Part shown: positions 38,066 through 46,717 of the stretch, one piece after another | How positions within the stretch are numbered: position 1 is the first letter of the stretch | Layout of the letters: every line of letters starts with the position of its first letter | Assembly (NCBI GenBank): GCA_024641635.1 | Contig: JAHECS010000003.1 | Span: 113,432 to 177,431 of the forward strand | From: Actinomycetes bacterium | GTDB lineage: Bacteria; Actinomycetota; Actinomycetes; S36-B12 | Direction of reading: 5' to 3' | DNA length: 64,000 bases | Translations under genes and position numbers: made by a program | The notes under the pieces: generated by a model | What the model was told of the DNA's origin: nothing | Databases searched by the model: none | What the model saw: the letters and a program-made list of their open reading frames with translations, nothing else

Positions 38066-40086
38066 CACTCGCGCAGGTCGCGTCGAGACAGCGCGGCCAG
38101 CCGCTCGTTGTACGCGCGCAGGTCCGCGTCGTCGTCCCGGTCGGCCTGCCGATCCGTCCGGGCGGCCTCGCGATCATCGCTTCGGGCCCACTGGACCGCG
38201 ATGACGACGAGGACGATCACCGAGGGGATCTCGGACAGGCCCCAGGCGATCTGTCCGCCGTCGAGGGTGTCGCGCAGGGCATCCGTGATCCACGGCGGCT
38301 GCACGATGCCGTACCACTCGACCGCGAGCGGCTGTGTCCCCATCATCAGGGCGACGGCGAAGAAGCCGTGCACCGAGAGGGCCAGCAGGAGCAGCACGAG
38401 ACGGGCCCAGTACGCCAGCGGCTTCGGGCGGGGGTCGATGCCGATGAGGACCCAGTAGAACAGGTAGCCGGAGGCGATGAAGTGCACCTGCATCGCCACG
38501 TGTCCGACGTGGCTGCCCATGAGCCAGCCGAACGCGGGGGTGAAGTACAGCCCGTACAGCCCGATCACGTAGACGAAGAACACGTAGAACGGGTTGGTCA
38601 GCAGCCGGGTGATCCAGCTGTGCAGCAGCCACACCAGCCACTCCCGGGGGCCGCGCTCGTTGCCATGCGCGGGCCTGAGGGCCCGCAGCGCGAGGGTCGC
38701 CGGGGCCCCGAGGACCAGGAAGATCGGCGCCAGCATCGTCAGCGTCATGTGCTGGACCATGTGCAGGCCGACGGAGACCTGTGCGTACACGGAGATCCCG
38801 GCGTTCGTGCACCAGATCACGACGCCGATGCCGGCCAGCCACGAAGCGGTTCGCAGCCAGGGCCACGCGTCCCCCCGCCGGTGGAGTCGCACAGCGCCGG
38901 CCACGTACAGCGCCGCGGCGATGAGCGAGGCAGTCAGGAACAGGGGATCGAGCGCGAAGCCGAGGCCGACGTTGGCTGCGGTCGGCGCGGGTGGGTAGGG
39001 GAAGCCGAGCAGGCTCTCGCCGTAGCTGGGCAGAAGCGTCTCGACGCGCGGGAGGGGGCTCGAGGCGAGCGCGACGCCGAGGCCGATGGCGATCGCCATG
39101 ATGAGCAGCTCGAGCCCTGCGATTCGCCCGAAGACGGACCAGCGCGAGGACCTGCCGAGGGTCCCGATGACCCGGGACCGCATGACCCAGCCGATCGCGG
39201 CCAGGCCGAGGATGAGCGCCGTCTTGGCCAGGACGACCTGACCGTAGCCGGTGGTGAACAGCTGGCCGGGGTTGTCGAGCCGCGTGTACGCGTTGGCGGC
39301 ACCGCTGGCGGCAAGCAGGATGATCGAGACCAGGGCGATGGTCGAGAAGCGCTGCACGGGACGTTCCAGCGGCAGGTCGCGCCGGGCCGCGTGCGCGGCG
39401 AGGGCAACCAGGCCGCCGACCCAGACCGACGCGGCGAGCACGTGCGTGACGCCCGCCGTGATGGCGAGGGCATGGTCGCCGAGGCCGGAGCTGTGCCCGG
39501 CCAGCGCCGGCAGGGTGGCTGCGGCCACGGCGACCAGCAGCCAGGCCGATGCCGACCCGGTGGTGGCGGTCAGGGAGGCGCCCACGCAGACGACGGCGGC
39601 CAGCACGGCCATGAACAGCAGGGCTCTCGTGGTCGGGATCTCGTTGGCATAGGTGGACACGATGCTGGGGGTGAGGGCTTCCGAAAGCGGGATGCCCAGG
39701 ACGTCGGCCAGTGTCAGGAGCAGCTGGACCAGGGCGAGGACCGCCCAGACTCCTGCGGCGACGGCGGCGCGGCGGAGGTCCTGGCGTCCGGTCCGCGACA
39801 CGACTCCGTCCTTGCCGGACGGATCGAGGAACGTCGCCGCGAGCAGCCATCCGATCGTGGCGACCGCGGCCAGGTCGGTGAGGAGACGAGCGAAGGGTGT
39901 GCCCCACCCGACGATGGGGCCGGGGTCCGGCAGCCCGGGGAGGGCGCTCTCGTAGCTGCCGCCCGCGAGGACGAGACCGACGGCGGTCGCCACCGCAGCG
40001 AGGGCGAGCAGACTCGCACCGACCACCCCCACGGGCACCCGGACCGGTGCGCCCGCGGCCGGCGCTCGGTCCCGGGTCGTCGTCAC
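38065..40086 (-). CDS. CopD-CtaG fusion membrane protein (copper import / oxidase assembly)
   Basis: Polytopic protein of 673 residues with two parts. Residues up to about 340 form a CopD domain (HALAITAGVTHVLAASVWVGGLVAL and further helices). The rest is a caa3-type CtaG domain (MVQHMTLTMLAPIFLVLGAP, LTNPFYVFFVYVIGLYGLYFTP, HFIASGYLFYWVLIGIDP). CopD-like proteins take up copper with CopC, and CtaG domains deliver Cu to cytochrome oxidase. The GTG start overlaps the copC stop (GTGA). The fusion, common in actinobacteria, probably couples periplasmic copper supply to oxidase maturation. The charged tail DREAARTDRQADRDDDADL is unusual. Confidence 0.88.
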   Translation of the reverse strand: MTTTRDRAPAAGAPVRVPVGVVGASLLALAAVATAVGLVLAGGSYESALPGLPDPGPIVGWGTPFARLLTDLAAVATIGWLLAATFLDPSGKDGVVSRTGRQDLRRAAVAAGVWAVLALVQLLLTLADVLGIPLSEALTPSIVSTYANEIPTTRALLFMAVLAAVVCVGASLTATTGSASAWLLVAVAAATLPALAGHSSGLGDHALAITAGVTHVLAASVWVGGLVALAAHAARRDLPLERPVQRFSTIALVSIILLAASGAANAYTRLDNPGQLFTTGYGQVVLAKTALILGLAAIGWVMRSRVIGTLGRSSRWSVFGRIAGLELLIMAIAIGLGVALASSPLPRVETLLPSYGESLLGFPYPPAPTAANVGLGFALDPLFLTASLIAAALYVAGAVRLHRRGDAWPWLRTASWLAGIGVVIWCTNAGISVYAQVSVGLHMVQHMTLTMLAPIFLVLGAPATLALRALRPAHGNERGPREWLVWLLHSWITRLLTNPFYVFFVYVIGLYGLYFTPAFGWLMGSHVGHVAMQVHFIASGYLFYWVLIGIDPRPKPLAYWARLVLLLLALSVHGFFAVALMMGTQPLAVEWYGIVQPPWITDALRDTLDGGQIAWGLSEIPSVIVLVVIAVQWARSDDREAARTDRQADRDDDADLRAYNERLAALSRRDLRE

Positions 40087-40673
40087 GACTGCCCTCCCGA
40101 GGGAGCCGATCCGCGCCGGCGGACCAGCACGATCACGACCCCCGCGACGACCCCCACGGCCAGACCCACGGCGATGGCGGCGAGGGCTGCGGTGGAGCCC
40201 GAGGACTCCGTGGCCGTGCTCGGGCTGGCCACAGCATCGGTGGCGATCGGCGACGCAGCCACCGTGGGATCCGTTTCCGCGGTGGCAACGGGCTCGGAGG
40301 ACGGTGGCGCGGCGACGCTGAAGTACACCGAGCCGTCGACCGGATGGCCGTCCTGGGAGACGACGCGATAGTTGACGGTGTACTCGTTGCCGCTCAGCCC
40401 AGGAGGCCAGGTGACGATGACGTCCGACCCGTCGACCGCGAGCTCGAGCACACGCACGACCATTCCGGCGGAGTCCTCGACCGAGACCGCGACCGAGTCG
40501 GGAATGAGGTCCTCGCTGAACGTCAGCACGACGTCGTCCGGCACCGTTGCGACCTGAGCGCCGTCATCGGGCGTGCTGAGGATGAGTTCGGTGTGTGCGG
40601 ATGCGGCAGGCGCCGGCCCGATCAGCAGTCCGGCCATCGTCAGGAGGATCGCTCCGGCTGCGACGCGCTTCAC
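40083..40673 (-). CDS. CopC-domain copper-binding membrane-anchored protein
   Basis: Exported protein of 196 residues. The signal peptide is cleaved after ASA so that the mature chain begins with His27, the copper ligand at the N-terminus of CopC proteins, and the second site motif VSQDGHPVDGSVYF is present. A Ser/Thr/Ala linker (GSTAA and repeats) leads to one C-terminal membrane helix (LAAIAVGLAVGVVAGVVIVLV). It binds Cu(II) outside the membrane and hands it to the CopD-CtaG protein encoded next, with a four-base overlap. It begins with GTG and has no clear ribosome site. Confidence 0.88.
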   Translation of the reverse strand: MKRVAAGAILLTMAGLLIGPAPAASAHTELILSTPDDGAQVATVPDDVVLTFSEDLIPDSVAVSVEDSAGMVVRVLELAVDGSDVIVTWPPGLSGNEYTVNYRVVSQDGHPVDGSVYFSVAAPPSSEPVATAETDPTVAASPIATDAVASPSTATESSGSTAALAAIAVGLAVGVVAGVVIVLVRRRGSAPSGGQS

Positions 40674-40695
40674 GGTGCGAGCGTACGACTCGTGC

Positions 40696-41913
40696 CTAGG
40701 CGCGCGGGGACCCCGCCCGGGCCGGACGCTGCTCCCACCACCAGCCGACCCGCTCCGCGTACTTGGCCAGGAGAGGTCCGAGTGTCGCCGTGATGAGGAC
40801 GTAGGCGGCCACCAGGGCCGAGAACTCCGCCGGGAGGACGCCGCTCACCGCGACGAGTCCGGCGATGATCACGCTGAACTCCCCTCGCGCCGTCAGCAGG
40901 GCACCGGCGCGCAGCCGCGAGATGGTTCCCCCGCCCACGGTGGAACCGGCGTACCAGCCGGTGAGGAACTTCGTGGCCGTGGTGACGGCGGCGAGCGCGA
41001 GGGCCGGCAGCAGAAGGCCGGTGAGATCGCGTGGGTCCGTCACCAGGCCGAAGTAGGCGAAGAAGACGGCCGCCAGCAGCTCGCGCAACGGGTCGAGCCG
41101 GCGCCGGGCGATCTCGGCCACCTCGCCGGTGAGCAGCAGTCCCACGAGGAAGGCGGCGACCGCAGACGAGAACGACAGCACGCCCGCCAAGCCGGCAGCA
41201 GCCACCGCGAGGCCGAAGACGACGAGGAGCAGGCCCACCGGTTCGGACGCGCGGAAGAACGGCGGGGTCCAGTCGCCGCGGCGCACGGCGACGACGAGGA
41301 CGAACAGCACGACGAGGAGGGCGATACCGACGCTGATGAGGCCGGCCAGCAGGCCGGTCCCGGTCAGGATGACGGTCAGCACCGGCAGGTACGGCGCCAT
41401 GACGAGGTCCTCGATGACCAGGATGCTGACGACCGGTCCGGTCTCGGGGTTGCGCCGCCATCGCAGGTCGCGCACGACCTGCGACACGATGCCGCTCGAC
41501 GAGATGTAGGTGATGCCGCCGAGGGCGACTGCTCCTGCTGCTCCCCAGCCGAAGACCAGCGCGAGGGCGACGCCCGGAAGGGCGTTGAGCACGAGGTCGA
41601 CGGCCCCCGGACCTACCTGCCTCCGCGCGTGCGCGACGAGTTCACGGCCCGAGTACTCGAGCCCGAGCAGGAGCAGGAGCAGGATGACGCCGAGCTCGGC
41701 GAGGGTCGGGACGAGGGTTCCCTCGGGGTCCAGGGACACGATGCCGCCGTTGCCCAGAACGAGCCCGCCCAGCAGGTAGAACGGTACGGCGGAGAAGCCG
41801 AACCGATGGGCGACCCGGGCCAGGACGCCGAGGATGACGAGCAGCACGCCGAACTCGAGGAAGAGCGCGGCCATCTCGGTGTCGGCCGTGGCGAAGACGA
41901 CGCTGGCGGGCAC
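40696..41913 (-). CDS. CPA2-family cation:proton antiporter
   Basis: Membrane antiporter of 405 residues with about 12 helices (KefB/KefC/NapA-like). LAELGVILLLLLLGLEYSGREL, TYISSSGIVSQVVRDL, ILVIEDLVMAPYLPVLT (the ion-binding D in the family's helix 5-like region) and LTARGEFSVIIAGL are typical. No C-terminal TrkA-N regulatory domain is present. It exchanges K+ or Na+ for H+. A GTG 41913 start is used; the downstream ATG in TEMAALF is an alternative giving 392 residues. It is the only gene between copC and fadE on this strand, with no obvious functional link. Confidence 0.87.
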   Translation of the reverse strand: MPASVVFATADTEMAALFLEFGVLLVILGVLARVAHRFGFSAVPFYLLGGLVLGNGGIVSLDPEGTLVPTLAELGVILLLLLLGLEYSGRELVAHARRQVGPGAVDLVLNALPGVALALVFGWGAAGAVALGGITYISSSGIVSQVVRDLRWRRNPETGPVVSILVIEDLVMAPYLPVLTVILTGTGLLAGLISVGIALLVVLFVLVVAVRRGDWTPPFFRASEPVGLLLVVFGLAVAAAGLAGVLSFSSAVAAFLVGLLLTGEVAEIARRRLDPLRELLAAVFFAYFGLVTDPRDLTGLLLPALALAAVTTATKFLTGWYAGSTVGGGTISRLRAGALLTARGEFSVIIAGLVAVSGVLPAEFSALVAAYVLITATLGPLLAKYAERVGWWWEQRPARAGSPRA

Positions 41914-41966
41914 CCGTCGATCCTGTCAGGGTGACCGCCAGCGCGTGGCCAGTTGGGCGGGGCCTC

Positions 41967-43835
41967 CTAGAAGGCCTCCTCCGGGAGGTCCATGATGTCG
42001 AGAGTCGTCGCCTCCGCCACCGCACGCTCGGCCGCCAGCAGGGGCAGCCGGTTGCGCGCGAACCAACGAGCGGTCTCCACCTTGCCCTCGTAGAAGGCCC
42101 GGTCCCGATCCGAGGCTCCCGCTGCGAGGGCCTTCGTGGCGACCTCGGCCTGCCGCAGCAGCAGCCAGCCGATGACGAGGTCGCCGCTGGCCATCAGGAG
42201 CCTGGTGGTGTTGAGGCCGACCTTGTAGATCTCGCGGGAGTCCTGCTGTGAGGCCATGGCCCACTGGCCGAGGACGCCGACGATGCCCTGGACGTCCTCG
42301 AGCGCCTTGCCCAGGAGCTCACGCTCGGCGGCCAGCTGGCCGGAGCCCTCGTCGCCCTTGACGGTCTCGGTGATGTCGGCGGCGAGGTGGAAGATCGCCT
42401 TGAACTGGTCCTTCACCATCTTGCGGAAGAAGAAGTCCAGTCCCTGGATGGCCGTGGTGCCCTCGTAGAGGGTGTCGATCTTGGCGTCTCGGATGTACTG
42501 CTCCAGCGGGTAGTCCTGCAGGAACCCGGAGCCGCCGTACGTCTGCAGCCCGACTGCCAGCATCTCGTAGGACCGCTCGGACCCGACGCCCTTGACGATC
42601 GGCAGGAGCAGGTCGTTCATGCGCTCCGCCATGTCGAGGTCGATCTCCTGCTCGGCGGCCGAACCCTTCATGCCGCTCGTCGCCTCGCCGGCCCGGGCCA
42701 ACTCGATCATGTCCTGCCAGTAGGCGGTGTACGCGATGAGCGCCCGCATGCCCTCGGCGTAGGACTTCTGCAGCATGAGGCTGCGCCGGACGTCGGGGTG
42801 ATGGGTGATGGTGACCCGGGGTGCGGACTTGTCCGTCATCTCGGTGAGGTCCGCCCCCTGCACGCGCGTCTTCGCGTACTCGAGCGCGTTGAGGTAGCCG
42901 GTCGACAGCGTGGCGATGGCCTTCGTGCCGACCATCATGCGCGCGTACTCGATGACCTTGAACATCTGGGCGATGCCGTCATGGGCGTCGCCTACGAGCC
43001 AGCCGATGGCCGGCTCGTTCTCGCCGAAGGTCAGCTCGCAGGTCGTGGAGACCTTCAGCCCCATCTTCTTCTCGACATTGGTCGCGTACACGCCGTTGCG
43101 CCCCTGGATCTCGCCGGTCTCCAGGTCGACGAAGTACTTCGGAACGACGAACAGGGACAGCCCCTTCGTGCCGGCGCCGGCGCCCTCGGGGCGGGCCAGG
43201 ACGAGATGAACGATGTTGTCCGCCATGTCGTGCTCGCCGGACGTGATGAACCGCTTGACGCCCTCGATGCGCCACGAGCCGTCACCGTTGTCGAACGCCC
43301 TGGTGCGGCCGGCGCCGACGTCGGATCCGGCGTCGGGCTCGGTGAGCACCATCGTCGCGCCCCACTGCTTCTCGATGATCAGCTGAGCCCAGCGCTTCTG
43401 GTCGGCGTTGCCGAGGTGGTCGAGGATCGAGGCGAACCCGGGGCCCGACATGAACATGAAGGCGGCCGGGTTGCTGCCGAGCAGCATCTCGCTCGCCGCC
43501 CAGCGCAGGGAGGGAGGTGCCCCCGTGCCGCCGAGGTGCTCGGGGAGGTCCAGGCGCCACCATTCCGAGTCCATGAGCGCCCGGAAGGACTTCTTGAACC
43601 CCTCGGGCATGGTCACGCTCTTGGACTGCGGGTCGTACACCGGCGGCATGCGGTCGGCCTCGGCGAACGGTTCCGCCAGGGGGCCGGACGCCAGGCGCTC
43701 CACCTCGCGGAGGACCTCGCGCGCCGTGTCGACGTCCATCTCGTGGTACGGGCCGCTGCCCATCCGGTCGGCCGCGCCGAACACCTCGAACAGGTTGAAC
43801 TCGAGGTCGCGCAGGTTGCTCTTGTAGTGGGGCAT
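41967..43835 (-). CDS. Acyl-CoA dehydrogenase, long (FadE5-like) form
   Basis: FAD enzyme of 622 residues, about 200 longer than a standard acyl-CoA dehydrogenase, with an extra N-terminal segment ([19 protein letters not shown]) and a C-terminal domain, as in the FadE5/AidB-like long group. [14 protein letters not shown] and [11 protein letters not shown] are FAD and substrate motifs. [17 protein letters not shown] is the characteristic active-site region. It catalyses alpha,beta-dehydrogenation of acyl-CoA in fatty-acid oxidation. ATG 43835 has GGAGG seven bases upstream; the longer frame is not used. Two operator-like repeats lie just upstream. Confidence 0.92.
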   Translation of the reverse strand: MPHYKSNLRDLEFNLFEVFGAADRMGSGPYHEMDVDTAREVLREVERLASGPLAEPFAEADRMPPVYDPQSKSVTMPEGFKKSFRALMDSEWWRLDLPEHLGGTGAPPSLRWAASEMLLGSNPAAFMFMSGPGFASILDHLGNADQKRWAQLIIEKQWGATMVLTEPDAGSDVGAGRTRAFDNGDGSWRIEGVKRFITSGEHDMADNIVHLVLARPEGAGAGTKGLSLFVVPKYFVDLETGEIQGRNGVYATNVEKKMGLKVSTTCELTFGENEPAIGWLVGDAHDGIAQMFKVIEYARMMVGTKAIATLSTGYLNALEYAKTRVQGADLTEMTDKSAPRVTITHHPDVRRSLMLQKSYAEGMRALIAYTAYWQDMIELARAGEATSGMKGSAAEQEIDLDMAERMNDLLLPIVKGVGSERSYEMLAVGLQTYGGSGFLQDYPLEQYIRDAKIDTLYEGTTAIQGLDFFFRKMVKDQFKAIFHLAADITETVKGDEGSGQLAAERELLGKALEDVQGIVGVLGQWAMASQQDSREIYKVGLNTTRLLMASGDLVIGWLLLRQAEVATKALAAGASDRDRAFYEGKVETARWFARNRLPLLAAERAVAEATTLDIMDLPEEAF

Positions 43836-43850
43836 GGTCGTACCTCCGTA

Positions 43851-43866
43851 GTTACCGGCCAGTAAC
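43851..43866. promoter_or_regulatory. Operator-like inverted repeat, site 1, upstream of fadE
   Basis: GTTACCGGCCAGTAAC has exact arms GTTAC/GTAAC. It lies 15 bases upstream of the acyl-CoA dehydrogenase start, overlapping the expected leader. A second, related site is 24 bases further upstream. Size and spacing resemble TetR-family operators that repress fatty-acid genes. No TetR gene is present nearby. Confidence 0.55.
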
Positions 43867-43874
43867 TCCATGAT

Positions 43875-43890
43875 GCTACTCGCGGGTAAC
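43875..43890. promoter_or_regulatory. Operator-like inverted repeat, site 2, upstream of fadE
   Basis: On the minus strand GTTACCCGCGAGTAGC matches site 1 in 13 of 16 positions. Arms are GTTAC and GTAGC, with one mismatch. The two sites are on the same helical face region (24 bases centre to centre) and would occupy the promoter of the acyl-CoA dehydrogenase gene. Confidence 0.45.
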
Positions 43891-43960
43891 TTTGGCAAGG
43901 GCTTGATCCAGCGCGGCGGAACGCGCCCTCATCGCACGCGGCGCGATCGGGAGGGCAAGA

Positions 43961-44455
43961 ATGGCCTCCATGTCGTCCCCGTGGCTGGAGTCGAAGACGC
44001 CGGTCGGGCCGCCGCGATCGGCGTACCCGACGGTGCGCCAGCTGCTGTACGCCGCGGCCGTCACCGGCGGATGGTCCGGACTCGTGTGCCTGGTCGTCTA
44101 CCTCGTAGGGCGCCTGTTCGGCATGACGTTCGAGATCTCGCTGGCGGGCACCGACCTGCTTCAGGTGTCGTGGCTCGTCGTTCTCCTCGTGCCGCTTGCG
44201 TCCGCCGTCGTGTTCGCCCTGCTCGGGTCGCTCATCCGGGGCTGGCGGCACGCGGGCCGAATCGCCTTCTGGGCGGGGACCCTCGTCGCCCTGGCCTCGT
44301 TGGCGATCCCCCTCGACCAGCCCGGGGACGTCGGCTGGTTCACCAGGATCGTGCTGGCCTCCATGCATGTCGTGACCTGGCTCCTGGTGGTGCCGCAGGT
44401 GGCCCGCATCGTCGGCGACTCCGAGCCGGGGCAGATGGTCGACCGCGATGCCTGA
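43961..44455 (+). CDS. DUF6069-like membrane protein
   Basis: Protein of 164 residues with four predicted membrane helices (LLYAAAVTGGWSGLVCLVVYLVG; SWLVVLLVPLASAVVFALLG; IAFWAGTLVALASLAIPL; IVLASMHVVTWLLVVPQVAR). The layout of four helices with a conserved HVVTWLLVVP near the end matches small membrane proteins of DUF6069 type, as I recall; no function is known. The gene overlaps the start of ubiA by eight bases, so it may be transcribed with the arabinan-precursor genes. GGGAGGGCAAGA precedes the ATG. Confidence 0.72.
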   Translation: MASMSSPWLESKTPVGPPRSAYPTVRQLLYAAAVTGGWSGLVCLVVYLVGRLFGMTFEISLAGTDLLQVSWLVVLLVPLASAVVFALLGSLIRGWRHAGRIAFWAGTLVALASLAIPLDQPGDVGWFTRIVLASMHVVTWLLVVPQVARIVGDSEPGQMVDRDA

Positions 44456-45353
44456 CGTGGCGGTGCGGCGGGCCACGCCGGCCGCCGTGGTCACCGCCAT
44501 GCGTCCACGACAGTGGCTCAAGAACGTCCTCGTCTTCGCGGCGCCGCTGGCCGCCGGTTCGCTGCTCCAGCCGTCCGTGCTGGTGCCGTCGCTGCTGGCC
44601 TTCGTCGCCTTCTGCCTCATGGCGAGCGCCACCTACCTGATCAACGACGTTCGCGATGTCGACGCCGATCGCGCCCATCCGGTCAAGAGCGCCCGCCCGA
44701 TCGCGGCCGGTGAGCTCGCGCCACCGCTCGCGGTCGTCGTCGCGGCAGTCCTGGCTGTGGCGGCCCTCGTGCTGGCGGCGTCGGTCAACATCGGCCTGTT
44801 CGGTGTCGTGCTGGCGTACGCGGCGTTCACCCTGTCGTACACGCTGGTGCTGAAGCACGAGCCAGTGATCGAGCTGGCCCTGCTCTCGATGGGGTTCCTC
44901 CTGCGGGCGATCGCCGGAGGCGTGGCAGCGGACCTGCCGCTCTCGCCGTGGTTCCTCATCGTGGCGGGCTTCGGGTCACTGTTCATGGCGGCCGGCAAGC
45001 GGTTCAGCGAGCTGGAGCGCGCGGGACGCGACGATCCCGACGGCGCGGTCCCCCTTCGGCGCAGCCTCGCCGGCTACACGGGCGCCTACCTCCGGTTCGT
45101 CTGGGGGACGGCCGCGGCCGTCGCCATCACCGCCTACTGCCTGTGGGCGTTCGAGATCGGACTCGAGGACTCCTCGGTCCCGTGGGCCCAGTGGAGCGTT
45201 CTGCCGTTCGTGCTGGCGATCCTGCGCTACGCCGTCGACGTCGACCGTGGAGAGGCCGAGGCCCCCGAGGACGTCGTCCTCGGGGATCGCATCCTCCTGG
45301 TGCTCGGCGGGCTCTGGCTCGTGCTGTTCGCCTTCGGCGCGGCGGGGCTGTGA
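44448..45353 (+). CDS. ubiA: Decaprenyl-phosphate phosphoribosyltransferase (DPPR synthase)
   Basis: UbiA-family membrane prenyltransferase of 301 residues with about nine helices. The start AMRPRQWLKNVLVFAAPLA, the Asp-rich motif INDVRDVDADRAHPVK with SARPIAAGEL, and YTLVLKHEPVIELALLSMGF match Rv3806c-type enzymes. These transfer 5-phosphoribose from PRPP to decaprenyl phosphate, the first step toward decaprenyl-phosphoryl arabinose. The next two genes, dprE1 and dprE2, carry out the following epimerisation. The TGA stop overlaps dprE1's ATG by one base (TGATG). Confidence 0.92.
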   Translation: MPDVAVRRATPAAVVTAMRPRQWLKNVLVFAAPLAAGSLLQPSVLVPSLLAFVAFCLMASATYLINDVRDVDADRAHPVKSARPIAAGELAPPLAVVVAAVLAVAALVLAASVNIGLFGVVLAYAAFTLSYTLVLKHEPVIELALLSMGFLLRAIAGGVAADLPLSPWFLIVAGFGSLFMAAGKRFSELERAGRDDPDGAVPLRRSLAGYTGAYLRFVWGTAAAVAITAYCLWAFEIGLEDSSVPWAQWSVLPFVLAILRYAVDVDRGEAEAPEDVVLGDRILLVLGGLWLVLFAFGAAGL

Positions 45354-46717
45354 TGACGACGTCACCTCTCGCCCGCCGATCGGGAGAGAGACTTGTCAGC
45401 GGCTGGGGCCGGACGACGCCCAGCGCGGCGACGATCGTCACGGTCGACGATGCGGACGCCGTGACCGCCGCAGTGCGGGGGGCCGGGCGGAGAGGCGTGC
45501 TCGCGCGCGGGCTCGGGCGCTCGTACGGCGATGCCGCCCAGTCGGGGGGCGGGTCGCTCCTGGATCTCGGCCGGCTGGCGACCATCGACCTCGACACGGC
45601 CGGCGCGACGGTCACGACCGGGGCGGGGGTGAGCCTCGACACCCTGCTGAGGGTGCTGGTGCCGGCGGGCTTCTTCGTGCCGGTCACGCCGGGCACCCGG
45701 ATGGTGTCGGTCGGTGGTGCGATCGCGGCCGACGTCCACGGCAAGAACCACCATCGGGACGGCACCTTCGGGTCTCATGTGCTCCGGATGACCGTGGTGG
45801 ACGGCCGGGGGGAGGTCGTGGTGCTCGATCCGGTCACCACCCCGGACAGGTTCTGGGCCACCGTGGGCGGGATGGGCCTCACCGGGGTCATCCTGGATGC
45901 GACGTTCGACCTCATCCCGATCTCGAGCTCGCTCATCAGCGTCGACACCGAGCGCGGCACGGACCTGGACGACGTGATGGATCGCATGGTGGCGCGGGAC
46001 GACGAGTACCGGTACACGGTCGCGTGGGTGGACACCGCACACCCGTCCGGACGCGGCGTACTTACCCGTGGAGACCATGCGCCCGCCGACTGGCTGAGCG
46101 GGTCGGCCGCGCGCGACCCGCTGGGCTTCGCGCCCAAGCCACTTGCCACGGTCCCGCCGCTCGTCCCCGGTGGACTCGTCAATCCGCTGACCCTGCGGGC
46201 GTTCTGCGAGGCGTGGTACCGCAAGGCGCCACGGCATCGCGTGGGCGAGCTGCAGCCGCTGGGCACCTTCTTCCACCCGCTGGACTTCCTGCGTGACTGG
46301 AATCGCGGCTACGGCCCGGGCGGCTTCGTCCAGTACCAGATCGCGGTGCCAGACGGGGCGGCCGACCTGGTGCGGCTCACGCTCGATCGGCTGAGGTCGA
46401 TCCGGGCGTTCTCTGCGGTCACGGTGCTCAAGAGGTTCGGCGCGGCCAATCCCGCACCGCTGTCCTTCCCGCAGCCGGGGTGGACGCTGGCGGTGGACGT
46501 GCCTGCCGGCGTCGACGGTCTGGCACAGGTCCTCGACTCCCTCGACGAACGGGTGGTGGCGGCCGGTGGCCGGCTCTACCTGGCCAAGGACTCGCGCATG
46601 TCGCCCGAGATGATGGCGGCGACGTACCCGCGGCTGGCCGAGTGGCAGCGGGTCCGTGACGACATGGATCCCCACGGGGTCTTCACCTCCGACCTGGCAA
46701 GGAGACTGTCCCTGTGA
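45353..46717 (+). CDS. dprE1: Decaprenylphospho-beta-D-ribose 2-oxidase
   Basis: FAD-dependent oxidoreductase of 454 residues. The FAD domain shows RGLGRSYGDAAQSGGG, VSVGGAIAADVHGKNHHRDGT and GGMGLTGVILDATF. The catalytic lysine equals Lys412 in LYLAKDSR. It oxidises decaprenylphosphoryl ribose at C2 before DprE2 reduces the ketone, the step targeted by benzothiazinones. The Cys387 of Mycobacterium tuberculosis DprE1 (GWNICVD) corresponds to Ala380 here (GWTLAVD). It follows ubiA by TGATG overlap. The open frame is longer upstream, but only from this ATG is there homology. Confidence 0.94.
   Translation: MTTSPLARRSGERLVSGWGRTTPSAATIVTVDDADAVTAAVRGAGRRGVLARGLGRSYGDAAQSGGGSLLDLGRLATIDLDTAGATVTTGAGVSLDTLLRVLVPAGFFVPVTPGTRMVSVGGAIAADVHGKNHHRDGTFGSHVLRMTVVDGRGEVVVLDPVTTPDRFWATVGGMGLTGVILDATFDLIPISSSLISVDTERGTDLDDVMDRMVARDDEYRYTVAWVDTAHPSGRGVLTRGDHAPADWLSGSAARDPLGFAPKPLATVPPLVPGGLVNPLTLRAFCEAWYRKAPRHRVGELQPLGTFFHPLDFLRDWNRGYGPGGFVQYQIAVPDGAADLVRLTLDRLRSIRAFSAVTVLKRFGAANPAPLSFPQPGWTLAVDVPAGVDGLAQVLDSLDERVVAAGGRLYLAKDSRMSPEMMAATYPRLAEWQRVRDDMDPHGVFTSDLARRLSL

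Noticed and set aside
37837..40371. Plus-strand open frame of 844 codons over the copC and copD-ctaG genes
   Set aside because: Shadow of clear membrane-protein genes on the minus strand; composition is unnatural and no family is seen.
42387..43865. Plus-strand open frame of 492 codons across the acyl-CoA dehydrogenase
   Set aside because: Complementary-strand shadow of a strongly conserved enzyme; no independent start signal or homology.
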